A DNA stretch of 64,000 nucleotides from Pontibacter kalidii (GCF_026278245.1 NZ_CP111079.1:3102501-3166500), one strand, 5' to 3'; shown: positions 43,999-52,642, counted from the stretch's first letter. Notes: generated from the sequence alone by a model not told the origin. A program made the numbers and translations.

Positions 43999-45678
43999 TT
44001 AGAGGTTCTGGCGCTTCAGCTCGCCCACCGCGTGGTCTACCGCTCTGGCCGTGAGGGCCATGTAGGTGAGCGACGGGTTCTGGCAGCCGCCGGATGTCAT
44101 GGCCGCACCGTCGGTCACATACACGTTCGGGGCGTCCCATACCTGGTTGTGCGCGTTCAGCACGGAGGTCTTAGGGTCGCGGCCCATACGTGCCGTGCCC
44201 ATCTCATGGATCCCCTGCCCCATGGCGTAGCCGGCGTCGTAGGAGTTAACGTTCTTCAGGCCCGCCGCTTCCAGCATCTCCTTGGCGTCCTCCATCATGT
44301 CCTTGCGCATCTTCATCTCGTTCTCTTTCAGCTCCGAGTCAATGGCGAGCACGGGCAGGCCCCACTTGTCTTTTTTGTTCTTGTCAAGTGTTACCTTGTT
44401 CTCGTGGTATGGCAGGATTTCGCCGAAGGCGGTGATGCCCATGGTCCAATTCCCAGGCTCGGTCAGGGCGTCCTTAAAGTCGCCACCGATCGACAGCTCG
44501 GCTATCTCGCGCCCCCAGCCCTCACGCCCGGCTCCGCCCTGGTAGCCAAAGCCACGGATGTAGTCGCGCTTCTCGCCGTTGAGGTTGCGGAAGCGCGGGA
44601 TATAAATACCGTTCGGGCGACGGCCGTATACATACTTGTCCTCGTAGCCTTCGGCCACACCGGAAGCACCAAGGCGGAAGTGGTGGTCCATCAGGTTATG
44701 ACCCAGCACGCCGCTGCTGCTGCCCAGGCCGCCATCCCACACATCGGTGGCAGAGTTCATCAGCACCCAGGTGGTGTTGAGCGTAGAGGCATTCAGGAAG
44801 ACCACCTTGGCAAAGTACTCATAGGTCTGATTCGTTTCGGCGTCCAGCACCTCCACCCCTTTGGCCCGCTTGGTGTCTTTGTCGTAGATCACCTTGGTCA
44901 CAATAGAGAAGGGGCGCAGGGTTAAGTTGCCTGTAGCCATGGCCGCCGGTAGGGTAGCCGACTGCGTGCTGAAGTAGCCGCCGAAGGGGCAGCCCAGCCA
45001 GCACTTGTTGCGGTACTGGCAGTTGGTGCGATCGTGGTGCGGCTGGGTGATGTTGGCCACCCTGCCAATGATCATGTGGCGGTTGCCTTTGTAGTGGTCT
45101 TTCAGGCGCTGGGCCACGTCTTTCTCCACGCAGTTAAGCTCCATTGGAGGCATAAACTCGCCATCTGGCAGGTGCGGGATGCCATCTCTGGAGCCGCTTA
45201 TACCTGCAAACTTCTCTACGTAGCTGTACCAGGGCGCCAGGTCTTTGTACCGGATCGGCCAGTCCACGGCAATGCCTTCCTTGGCATTTGCCTCAAAGTC
45301 GATGTCTGCTAAACGATAGCTCTGCCGGCCCCACATCAGGGAGCGCCCGCCTACGTGATAGCCACGATACCAGTCAAAGCGCTTCACTTCAGTGTAGGGG
45401 CTCTCCTGCTCGTTCACCCAGTAATCCAGGTTGGTTTCATTGAGTGGGTAGTCGCGTCTCAGCACGGGGTAATCCTCGATCATCTGCTGCGTTCTCCGCC
45501 CCCGGTGCGGAAAATCCCAAGGATCCTTTGTCGCGTTCTCATAATCCTTCACGTGCTCGATGTTTCGGCCACGCTCCAGCATTATTGTTTTCAATCCTTT
45601 TTGCGTAAGCTCCTTGGCCGCCCAGCCACCAGATATTCCTGAGCCTACTACAATTGCGTCATATACATTTTCCGCCAT
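43999..45678 (-). CDS. GMC-family FAD sugar dehydrogenase, large subunit (glucoside 3-dehydrogenase-like)
   Basis: This 559-aa FAD enzyme oxidises a sugar hydroxyl. It begins with the FAD dinucleotide motif VVGSGISGG, and the C-terminal catalytic segments are HEMGTARMG (His) and GGCQNPSLTYMAL (Asn). Cys220, Cys226 and Cys230 have C-x5-C-x3-C spacing, like the 3Fe-4S ligands in bacterial FAD glucose dehydrogenase large subunits. It has no export signal and probably rides out with the Tat-signal small subunit. It is the first gene of the leftward cluster. With DUF1080, the cytochrome and the isomerases, glucoside 3-oxidation is more likely than gluconate oxidation. Confidence 0.9.
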   Translation of the reverse strand: MAENVYDAIVVGSGISGGWAAKELTQKGLKTIMLERGRNIEHVKDYENATKDPWDFPHRGRRTQQMIEDYPVLRRDYPLNETNLDYWVNEQESPYTEVKRFDWYRGYHVGGRSLMWGRQSYRLADIDFEANAKEGIAVDWPIRYKDLAPWYSYVEKFAGISGSRDGIPHLPDGEFMPPMELNCVEKDVAQRLKDHYKGNRHMIIGRVANITQPHHDRTNCQYRNKCWLGCPFGGYFSTQSATLPAAMATGNLTLRPFSIVTKVIYDKDTKRAKGVEVLDAETNQTYEYFAKVVFLNASTLNTTWVLMNSATDVWDGGLGSSSGVLGHNLMDHHFRLGASGVAEGYEDKYVYGRRPNGIYIPRFRNLNGEKRDYIRGFGYQGGAGREGWGREIAELSIGGDFKDALTEPGNWTMGITAFGEILPYHENKVTLDKNKKDKWGLPVLAIDSELKENEMKMRKDMMEDAKEMLEAAGLKNVNSYDAGYAMGQGIHEMGTARMGRDPKTSVLNAHNQVWDAPNVYVTDGAAMTSGGCQNPSLTYMALTARAVDHAVGELKRQNL

Positions 45679-46066
45679 AAGTAAAGAGTGAGGTCTTAAA
45701 CCCGAGTGTTAAGTTAATGTAAGAATGAGACTAAAACGTATACCAGGCAGCGGGTCACCCTTAAAGCAAAACGGGCACAAGAGAATCCGGCCTAACCGCA
45801 GGTATGCATTTTAAGGAATCAATATATTCTAAAGTCTGCAAAAAACCAAGTGAGTAATCAGTATTTGCTAAAAATTCAAAGGCAAACCTTTAGTTTTTAA
45901 CATGAATTGATGGATAAACATCATCTCAAGTCCTACAAGAGCAAATCACAGCTGTGGAATAGCGCCTACCGCAGGTACTCCGGCAAGCTCCTAAGGTTCA
46001 TCAGTGGGAACCGGGCGGAAGTGCAAAGAGAAGTGAACGCTCTTTCAGTTTTAGGATCAGAGAAAG
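45679..46066. other. Divergent gap upstream of the GMC gene
   Basis: The region is AT-rich and should contain the promoter of the leftward cluster. No exact TAnnTTTG box is visible; TACGTTTT (minus strand, near 45737) is a near match. A 71-codon rightward frame (45907-46122) runs through the terminator hairpin and is probably not a gene. Confidence 0.4.
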
Positions 46067-46101
46067 AAAAAAGCCTCAAAACAACTAAGTTCCGAGGCTT
46101 T
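46067..46101 (-). terminator. Terminator after the Cys-rich Gfo/Idh gene
   Basis: A stem AAAGCCTC/GAGGCTTT (46070-46077 with 46094-46101) has a 16-base loop. On the minus strand it is followed by a T-tract (TTTTTC). It lies 23 bases beyond the stop at 46124. Confidence 0.75.
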
Positions 46102-46123
46102 CTCTACTCACTATTCACCTAAA

Positions 46124-47521
46124 CTACACATGTTTCATTTGAATAGGCATCACCTTTCCCTTCTTTCTGCTCTTTTCAGCCATAAAGCCCATAATATGGC
46201 TCTCAATGGAGTCATCTATGGTAGAAGTGAGCAGGGCTGGATTCTGCTGCGCCACTGCCTGCACAAAATCTTTGACCAGAAACCAGTCGCCGCCTCCGTG
46301 ACCACTGTTCTTATACCCTTCCACATCCTCTGCCTTAGGCTCGAACGTGGTGGACTTACCTGTCCGGAAATCAGTGATGACAAGTTCCTTCATATCCCCC
46401 ACCATATCGCCCATGGATCCCATAATACGGGTCCGGCGGCCATGGTAAGAGGTAAATGCCTCCATAGAGAAGCTCGCTGTTACGTTATCCTCGAACATGA
46501 TGCTGGTAACATAGTGGTCCGGCTGATCATTATCCATGCGGTACACGCAGCGGCCGTAGTTAGTCGTTTTTAGGCGCTCCATAATCACTTCGCTGTGCTT
46601 ACTCTTATCGCTTGGCAGGTTCAGCACGGAAGTTCTTCTTCGGTTATCATGGTAATGCCGTATAGCAGAATACGGGCACTCGCGCTCCACATTGCAGCCA
46701 TCCGTACAGCGGGCAGTGCTTCCCTCCGGGGCGTTTTCCTTGCGGAACCACTTCAGATCGCCCATCGCCACTATCTGCTTGCTCTGCTTATTGATGACCC
46801 ATTTAATGATATCAAGGTCGTGGCAGGACTTGGCAAGTATGATCGGGGTAGTTTCTTTAGAGTTGTGCCAGTTGCCGCGCACATAGGAGTGGGCCATATG
46901 CGTATGTTCAATCGGTTCAAAATGCTGCACGCTAATCACCTCGCCAATGGCTCCCTGCCCTATCAACTCCCGCATCTTCACAAAGTAGGGAGCGTAGCGC
47001 AATACGTGGCAAACAGCCACAATCCGGCCGGTCTTCTGAGCTAGCGCCAGGATGTCGCGGCATTCCTTCTCGGTTGGTGCGATCGGTTTCTCCAGCAGTA
47101 TATCATACCCCATTGCCAAGGCCTTCATACATGGCGCATAGTGCATGTAATCGGGAGTGGAGATAATTACTGCATCCGCGAATTTTGGCCGCTCAAAAAC
47201 CTTCTCCCAGGTATCAAAACGGTTTTCCTCGGGGATGGCGTGCGTGGAAGCATACCTATCGTTCCGAAGTTGGATTGGCTCAGCAACACCCACAATCTTC
47301 ATCTGCTCCGGGAAGTTGGCAGCGAAGTTCCCGTACACCGTACCACGGTTACCAGCCCCAAGTGTAATCGCAGTTACCGGTTTGGTCATGGGTTTATGCA
47401 AAGGGTTGGCTGGTATTCTGTACCCGTATCTGTTTTCCCCAAGCTTAGCGAGTGCATCGGTGCTGATAACTGCCGCACCAATACTCAATCCAAGTGATTT
47501 TATTAAGCTCCTACGATTCAT
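46124..47521 (-). CDS. Exported Gfo/Idh/MocA oxidoreductase with Cys-rich insert
   Basis: This 465-aa protein has a twin-arginine signal (MNRRSLIKSLGLSIGAAVIS). The Rossmann core is TAITLGAGNRGTVYGNF and AVIISTPDYMHYAPCMKALAMGYDILLEKPIAPTEKE, with the EKP lysine. SCHDLDIIKWVI carries the D-x-D/H catalytic region. Between residues ~270 and 290 lies RCTDGCNVERECPYSAIRH, three cysteines that could bind zinc or a cluster; this insert marks a recognised subgroup of the family. GH109 glycosidases are also exported Gfo/Idh proteins, so a glycosidase role is possible. It heads the segment near the SusC/SusD locus and is transcribed alone. Confidence 0.87.
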   Translation of the reverse strand: MNRRSLIKSLGLSIGAAVISTDALAKLGENRYGYRIPANPLHKPMTKPVTAITLGAGNRGTVYGNFAANFPEQMKIVGVAEPIQLRNDRYASTHAIPEENRFDTWEKVFERPKFADAVIISTPDYMHYAPCMKALAMGYDILLEKPIAPTEKECRDILALAQKTGRIVAVCHVLRYAPYFVKMRELIGQGAIGEVISVQHFEPIEHTHMAHSYVRGNWHNSKETTPIILAKSCHDLDIIKWVINKQSKQIVAMGDLKWFRKENAPEGSTARCTDGCNVERECPYSAIRHYHDNRRRTSVLNLPSDKSKHSEVIMERLKTTNYGRCVYRMDNDQPDHYVTSIMFEDNVTASFSMEAFTSYHGRRTRIMGSMGDMVGDMKELVITDFRTGKSTTFEPKAEDVEGYKNSGHGGGDWFLVKDFVQAVAQQNPALLTSTIDDSIESHIMGFMAEKSRKKGKVMPIQMKHV

Positions 47522-47600
47522 GGCAAAAGTTCATTTTCTAAGGTTAATCGATAGTTAGTAGTTTTATTAGTTACAATCCCTTCCTGCTAAGGCTCATGGC

Positions 47601-47757
47601 GTGCGTTGTAGCTGCTCTTGATGGCTTGGTCCTACTGGTGGTTTATCTCGATAGCAACCGTCACAGCTCCCCTTCTTGGTGCCCCAACATTTGGCTGCGT
47701 TGAGCCGTTTGCCTACCATCTACTGTGAAATAGGAGCCAAGCCTCGGAACAACGCAC
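47601..47757. ncRNA. Candidate structured RNA (rod-like fold)
   Basis: Between two leftward genes this more GC-rich segment folds into nested helices. The outer helix is GTGCGTTGT (47601-47609) with ACAACGCAC (47749-47757). The next is GGCTTGGTCCT (47623-47633) with AGGAGCCAAGCC (47732-47743; one bulge), and then TAGCAA near 47651 with TTGCCTA near 47710. A small stem, GGCT/AGCC, sits at 47693-47706. The overall rod with internal loops recalls 6S RNA architecture, but no family match was tested and the strand is unknown. An inactivated mobile element is the alternative. The rest of the 47522-47915 gap shows no gene. Confidence 0.3.
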
Positions 47758-47915
47758 CTGATCAGGCCATCGGCAGGCTGCGTGCTTAGGATTGATGAAC
47801 CAGTAGTAACAGCAACCCTGGCGCAGATGTGCTACGCATCCATTTTGAGGCACAGGAAGAGACCATCAGCAGCACCAATACCGCTCCTGCAGCTTACATC
47901 CATTAGCGGTAAATA

Positions 47916-48731
47916 CTAATAGCTCAGGGTTGCCACCACGGGTAGGTGATCTGACGCGTATCTTTCCGGAATAACCCGCTGCGAGACAACCTTGAAAGGC
48001 GACTTTTTTGAGAAAGCGATAAAATCAATAGCTCTCTTGGGGTTGATTACCGGGATAGTCGGCTCGCAGTCAGTAGTGCAGGTGCGGGTAAACGCCTTGT
48101 CCAACTCAGCAATAGAATTGCTTTCCGGCATGGCGTTAAAATCACCGGCCACAATAAAGGGTATGGTTTCCTCGGCGGCCATGTAATTTATAGCCCTTAC
48201 CTGTTGATCCCGGTTTTCAGCGCTCCTCACATCCAGGTGCGTGCTCCCGAAGCGAATGACCAAACCACCGGGCAATTCTACCTTCGCGGTGGCTATTACA
48301 CGGTCTTCTGCTCCTGGATCGGCATCCTCTGGCAGCGGCGTAACAATAGCCTCCGATAAAGGATACTTCGAAAGTATAGCGACGCCATAGTACCCTCCGT
48401 CGTAGTCGATTGCCTTTCCGAAGAAGGCCTCCATACCGAGTTTGGCTGCAATCGCCTCTGCCTGGTTCACATTTCCAGAGCGCCCCGTGTTAACATCCAC
48501 TTCCTGCAGCGCCACCAGGTCAGGGTTTTCCCTCTTTATGGCGGCCACAATGGCGTCAATGTCTATCTCCCCTGTCTCCTCTTTGCTTGGCGGGTTGGCA
48601 TGGTGGATGTTATAAGACATGACCGTTACCTGCCTGTTACCGTTGGCAGATAAGGAGAGCCTCTCAGAGCAGGACAAGAGAAAAGCTGCAGCAATAAGCA
48701 GGAAAGAAACAAATGGTATAAGTCTTTTCAT
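47916..48731 (-). CDS. Endonuclease/exonuclease/phosphatase-family lipoprotein 1
   Basis: This 271-aa lipoprotein (lipobox LLSC) has the complete DNase I-like metal-dependent phosphoesterase set: SYNIHHAN (Asn), ALQEVD (metal Glu), GSTHLDV (His), VAGDFNAMP (Asp/Asn), IDFIAF and the final ASDHLPVVA (Asp-His). It is paralogous to the protein at 51600-52442 (the same VNQAQAIA/VNQAEAIA, FGKAIDYDGGYYGVAILSKYPLSE and CxxxCxPTIP pattern). Surface EEP proteins split phosphodiesters or phosphomonoesters; here the target may be a phosphorylated glycan, lipid or nucleic acid. It stands alone between the Gfo/Idh and ROK kinase genes. Confidence 0.88.
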   Translation of the reverse strand: MKRLIPFVSFLLIAAAFLLSCSERLSLSANGNRQVTVMSYNIHHANPPSKEETGEIDIDAIVAAIKRENPDLVALQEVDVNTGRSGNVNQAEAIAAKLGMEAFFGKAIDYDGGYYGVAILSKYPLSEAIVTPLPEDADPGAEDRVIATAKVELPGGLVIRFGSTHLDVRSAENRDQQVRAINYMAAEETIPFIVAGDFNAMPESNSIAELDKAFTRTCTTDCEPTIPVINPKRAIDFIAFSKKSPFKVVSQRVIPERYASDHLPVVATLSY

Positions 48732-48867
48732 TAAATGTATCGTTTGTTAGTTCATACTTTTGTCCTGCTTTTAGCAATCGCCTCCACCTCCCGATCTTTT
48801 ACAAAAAGACCGGGGCCACGCTATGCTTAGCTTAAATTGTCTGGTATCGAAATCTCAGGGCTTCGTC

Positions 48868-49752
48868 TTATACTAAAGCTGTATGGCCCTTAAGGCTATC
48901 AGTGTGTCTCATCTTGAAAAGAGCTGCAGCCCCCAGTATAGCGGAATTACTCATCGAGGAGCACTCCACAACAAGCTGATCTGTCACAAGCTTAAAGGGG
49001 AAAGCCTCTATACTTTCCAGCATGGCATCCTTAAAGAAGGGGAAGCACCTGCAGACAGAACCGCCCAGGATAACAGCCTCCGGCGAAATGGCATAGAGAA
49101 TCACCTTAATACCATTACCCAGGTGATGGCCATACTCCTTTAAGATGCTCAGCGCTGCTTCGTCACCCTCCTGAGCAAGTTTTTGCACCCTTGCACCAGG
49201 CATGCCATACTTGTTCAGGAAGAATTTCCCGCTGCAGTAGTCCTCCAATGTCTTATCAAGGTAGGGTACTCCTCCAAATTCGCCTGCGCTTGAGAACTTA
49301 CCGGAATAGAGGTTGCTGCCAATAATAATGCCGGTACCAAAGCCGGTTCCCAGCGTCACGCCGACGAAATTTTCATAGGGCTTGCCTTTGCCATACATCT
49401 TCTCTCCCGCGGCAAAGGAGTTGGCATCGTTCGTAACAAAAACGGGCTTCTTGAAAAAATCTTCGAGGTGTGTTTTCAGGTGCACCTCCCGCCAGGAGGG
49501 AATGTTCAGCACATTGTGCACAATCCCCTGCCCCTCATCCACCAGCCCCGGTACGCCGATCCCAATACCTGCCACGCCAGGCTCTATCACCTGCTCTACT
49601 CCATCTATTATCTCCTGTAAAATGCGGGCCTGGGGGGCCTCTGCAGAAGTTGAGAGCCTTATTTCCTTTGTCACTTTACCGTCCTGCACCAACCCGATAT
49701 GGATTTTAGTGCCCCCGATATCTATGCCTATTACTTTCTGTTCCTCCGCCAT
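48868..49752 (-). CDS. ROK-family sugar kinase (glucokinase-like)
   Basis: This 294-aa cytosolic ATP-dependent sugar kinase has the phosphate-binding motifs KVIGIDIGGTKIHIGLV and GVTLGTGFGTGIIIG, the catalytic Asp in VFVTNDANSFAAGE and the adenosine segment VILGGSVC. The usual ROK zinc motif (CxCGxxGCxE) is absent: its place is taken by YLDKTLEDYCSGKFFLNKYG. It therefore belongs to the zinc-free kinase branch. It lies 184 bp downstream of a ROK regulator gene and may phosphorylate the sugar imported by the SusC/SusD system. Substrate preference is unknown. Confidence 0.88.
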   Translation of the reverse strand: MAEEQKVIGIDIGGTKIHIGLVQDGKVTKEIRLSTSAEAPQARILQEIIDGVEQVIEPGVAGIGIGVPGLVDEGQGIVHNVLNIPSWREVHLKTHLEDFFKKPVFVTNDANSFAAGEKMYGKGKPYENFVGVTLGTGFGTGIIIGSNLYSGKFSSAGEFGGVPYLDKTLEDYCSGKFFLNKYGMPGARVQKLAQEGDEAALSILKEYGHHLGNGIKVILYAISPEAVILGGSVCRCFPFFKDAMLESIEAFPFKLVTDQLVVECSSMSNSAILGAAALFKMRHTDSLKGHTALV

Positions 49753-49936
49753 GAATTACGTTTGCCTTAAAACTGCTCTTCCATGTTTTTCTGCGGCACT
49801 CCGGTAAGGCTACAGCAGAAAAATCATTCATTTATACTTCCTTACCCACCCGAGTTTAGCTATGGCAGCAAGGTTATTTTACATTACTACTCCGACGGAC
49901 AGGTGCCTCTGAAGCCCCAGTAGTCGACTGGCTGGG

Positions 49937-51187
49937 TCAGCCCTCTGACGCTAACTGATCCTGAAAAATATTCTCCATCACCACTGCCACAGAGCCCAAA
50001 ATTCCGGCATCCTTGCCCAAGTTTGTTATCGCAACCTCCGTCTTCTCCCTCAGCTGCGCCATACTATAAGTATAAATGGCCTGCTGAATGGGAGTGGTTA
50101 TATACTGTTTCGCCTCAGCCATTCTGCCTCCCAGGATGATCAACTCCGGGTTAAATAACTGTATAAGCGTGGCAATACCCTTGCCCAGGTTCATTCCAAC
50201 TTTTGCCAGGATATTGATGGCATATTGATCGCCTCTTTTGGCTGCGTCTACGACCAACTGTGGCTCTATGCTATCTATCTCATAGTCAGACAACTCATTC
50301 AACAAGGAGTGCTGGCCTGACTTTATACCTTCCTTGGCCATATTGGCAAGCGCAATACCCGATGCCACGGTTTCCAGGCACCCCCGCTTGCCACAATAAC
50401 ACAGGACGCCATCATTTTCAAACGGAATGTGACCGATCTCACCGGCAAAACCCGTGGTACCGGTACATAGCTTCCCATTCATGATAATGGCCATGCCTAC
50501 ACCCCAGTCTAAAGAGAGCACCAACACATCCTTCTTGCCTTGGGCAATACCAAATCGGTGTTCGGCAAGGGCAATGCTTTTCACGTCGTTCTGGATAAAC
50601 ACCGGCTTGCCGAGTTTGCGCGTCAGTATTTCCTGCAGCGACTCGGATTTCAAGTTCGTGCGCATGTAGGTAAAGTTGTTGCCTTCGATAGAATCGACCA
50701 GCCCTGGCATGCTTATCCCGATACCCATTAATTTTTCCGGGTCGATCCCTGCCCCGGCAACCAAGGCTGCCACATGCTCCTGCAACTGGTCTACTGCCGC
50801 CAAGTCCTCCGAAATACGAATTGGGAAGCTCTGCACCCCGGTTATGTCATTATTGTTATTATCAAAGATAGCCATCTTGGTTCTGAACTGCCCCATAGCT
50901 ATACTTAGTATAAACAGTGAGTTATCTCGAAGCCCGTAAAGATCAGGCTTCCTTCCCCCCTCAGACTTGCCTCTTCCCTGCTTTTCAACCAGACCTTCAG
51001 CCATAAGCTCGTTTAGAAATCCCACTGAGGTGGGAGAACTTATATGAAAATCATTACATAGTTCTGCGTTGGATTTCGGACCGCTTACATATAAATGCTT
51101 TACGATCCTGATTTTTTGGGTATGCTTCTTCCTTTCAATATTATTGAGCGTATCCAAGTATGAATTCTCAAGAATTAAAGTACTCAT
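49937..51187 (-). CDS. ROK-family transcriptional regulator (NagC/XylR-like)
   Basis: This 416-aa repressor-type protein has an N-terminal winged helix (KSNAELCNDFHISSPTSVGFLNELMAEGLVEKQGRGKSEGG is spread over about residues 35-78), then a ROK sugar-binding domain with MGIGISMPGLVDS, the Asp of QNDVKSIALAEHRFG, SLDWGVGMAIIMNG and the zinc motif CYCGKRGCLE. It should bind DNA until an inducing sugar or sugar phosphate binds the ROK domain. The ROK kinase lies directly downstream. The upstream gap is AT-rich and holds an inverted repeat, TTTACT-N11-AGTAAA, at 51275-51297, which may be its own operator. Confidence 0.9.
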   Translation of the reverse strand: MSTLILENSYLDTLNNIERKKHTQKIRIVKHLYVSGPKSNAELCNDFHISSPTSVGFLNELMAEGLVEKQGRGKSEGGRKPDLYGLRDNSLFILSIAMGQFRTKMAIFDNNNNDITGVQSFPIRISEDLAAVDQLQEHVAALVAGAGIDPEKLMGIGISMPGLVDSIEGNNFTYMRTNLKSESLQEILTRKLGKPVFIQNDVKSIALAEHRFGIAQGKKDVLVLSLDWGVGMAIIMNGKLCTGTTGFAGEIGHIPFENDGVLCYCGKRGCLETVASGIALANMAKEGIKSGQHSLLNELSDYEIDSIEPQLVVDAAKRGDQYAINILAKVGMNLGKGIATLIQLFNPELIILGGRMAEAKQYITTPIQQAIYTYSMAQLREKTEVAITNLGKDAGILGSVAVVMENIFQDQLASEG

Positions 51188-51274
51188 TTCATAGCTGCTA
51201 TAAACTACTTAAAGAATGGTATTTATTTAGCTAAAAGCAAATACTTTTTAAAAAAATTTAACTAAGTATAAATG

Positions 51275-51297
51275 TTTACTTAATATATTTTAGTAAA
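51275..51297. promoter_or_regulatory. Inverted repeat upstream of the ROK regulator
   Basis: TTTACT (51275-51280) and AGTAAA (51292-51297) are separated by 11 AT-rich bases, 87 bp upstream of the regulator start. Spacing and AT content fit a ROK operator, but this is inference. The 51188-51599 gap otherwise shows only AT-rich sequence and a small frame at 51419-51607 that lacks coding character. Confidence 0.3.
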
Positions 51298-51599
51298 GCT
51301 CCTGTTTTTCGAAGCCAATAATGCTTTTACTTCCTAAAAATACCCGCCATATCCCAAATCGCCTAAGTCACCTGCATGTAAGTCAAAGTCAGCGACAGGG
51401 CTAAGGCCGATATCCTCCATGATGGATTTAACCCTCTTGCCGTCGCCAGATCAACTGTTCAGTGTATCCGTAATGGTAGCAGCTCTTAGCGTTTCTATTA
51501 GCTGCGCATTTGCTGGCTCAACAAGTGCCAGTATCACCAGTGATAAGTGCAGTGCTTTTGGTACAGAAACCATCAAACTCCTTTTTATTTTTATTACTG

Positions 51600-52442
51600 C
51601 TAGTTAATACCGATGACAGCCACCACAGGCCTGTGGTCTGAGGCATACTGCTCATTCACAACTTTATGTGAAAGTGTGCTGAACTTGTCGGCGGGGTGCT
51701 TATAGGCGATAAAGTCTATGGCTTTGGTTGGGCTGGTGGCCGGAATGGTCGGAGCACAGGCCTGGCAAGTCCTTTTAAAGCGCTCGTCAAGCGTATTGAT
51801 CTCCTTAGATCCGGGCGTAGCATTAAAATCGCCGGCAATGATAAGCGGCAGGGCCTCTGCAGCCGCAATTTCATTAATCTTCTCTACCTGCAGCAGTCTG
51901 TTAGCAGGGTCAGACTGGGCATCCAGGTGGGTGCTACCAAACCGTATAAAGGTGCCGTCAGGCAGGGTAACTTTTGCTGTAGCCAACACACGGGCCTCTC
52001 CCCCGCTCCCTGCCTTTGTCGGAAGCCGGTGCACCACCGTTTCTGAGATGGGGTATTTGGAGAGAATCGCCACCCCATACTCTCCACCCTTGTAGTCTAT
52101 TGCCTTGGCAAAAAAGTAGCTCATCTGCAGTTTGCTGGCAATTGCCTGGGCCTGGTTAACAGTACCTGACCGCTCTGTATAAGCATCCACCTCCTGCAAG
52201 GCCAGCAAATCCGGCTTTTCGGTACGGATGGCAGTTACGATAGCTTCCAGGTCAATCAGGTTTGGTTTTGACGGGGGGTTGCAGTGATGAATGTTATAGG
52301 CCATCACCTTCACAGATTCTACTTTTTCTGTTCCATCAACCGGCTTATCTACTGGAGCAGGGTCTGTTGTGTCGGAGGATTTGCCGCAGGAGACTATTAG
52401 GAATGCAGCGCCTGCAATCAATCCCAGAATTGATCTTTTCAT
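51600..52442 (-). CDS. Endonuclease/exonuclease/phosphatase-family lipoprotein 2
   Basis: This 280-aa paralogue of the protein at 47916-48731 has a signal ending in FLIVSCGKSS (lipobox) and a Pro/Asp-rich tether before the domain. All EEP motifs are intact: AYNIHHCN, ALQEVDAYT, GSTHLDAQ, IAGDFNATPGS, IDFIAYKH and ASDHRPVVAV. The domain shows two cysteines in CQACAPTIP. It is the nearest downstream gene to the PKD/PQQ lipoprotein, on the same strand, and likely belongs to the SusC/SusD locus. A 200-bp gap with a long inverted repeat (52532-52607) separates the two, so the expression unit is uncertain. Confidence 0.88.
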   Translation of the reverse strand: MKRSILGLIAGAAFLIVSCGKSSDTTDPAPVDKPVDGTEKVESVKVMAYNIHHCNPPSKPNLIDLEAIVTAIRTEKPDLLALQEVDAYTERSGTVNQAQAIASKLQMSYFFAKAIDYKGGEYGVAILSKYPISETVVHRLPTKAGSGGEARVLATAKVTLPDGTFIRFGSTHLDAQSDPANRLLQVEKINEIAAAEALPLIIAGDFNATPGSKEINTLDERFKRTCQACAPTIPATSPTKAIDFIAYKHPADKFSTLSHKVVNEQYASDHRPVVAVIGIN

Positions 52443-52531
52443 ATTGGTATGCTTATTAGAAAGCTGGAAGTATGAAGCTTATACTTTGGGTGCTATACTT
52501 AAAAGATGCGCCACCAGCATGTAGGCGCCTT

Positions 52532-52607
52532 AAAAGTATAAACCATTCAGATCCATCACCATCTGGCAGGTAACGCAGGAGCAACAAGACGAATGGTTTA
52601 TACTTTT
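52532..52607. repeat. 17-bp perfect inverted repeat carrying AAGTATA
   Basis: AAAAGTATAAACCATTC (52532-52548) and its exact complement GAATGGTTTATACTTTT (52591-52607) enclose a 42-base loop. One heptamer occurs in each arm. It lies between two leftward lipoprotein genes and could form a large stem in RNA or a cruciform in DNA. It parallels the 44-bp palindrome at 31168-31211. Confidence 0.9.
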
Positions 52608-52642
52608 TCAGGGAAGTCATCTCTATAGATTGCTGTTCGTAT

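Noticed and set aside
45907..46122. Rightward 71-codon open frame
   Set aside because: It starts at TTG (or the next ATG), runs through the terminator hairpin of the opposite gene and shows no family resemblance or codon bias.
51419..51607. Rightward 62-codon frame that looks like a signal sequence
   Set aside because: It overlaps the end of the EEP gene on the other strand, has no conserved features and lies in low-complexity AT-rich sequence.
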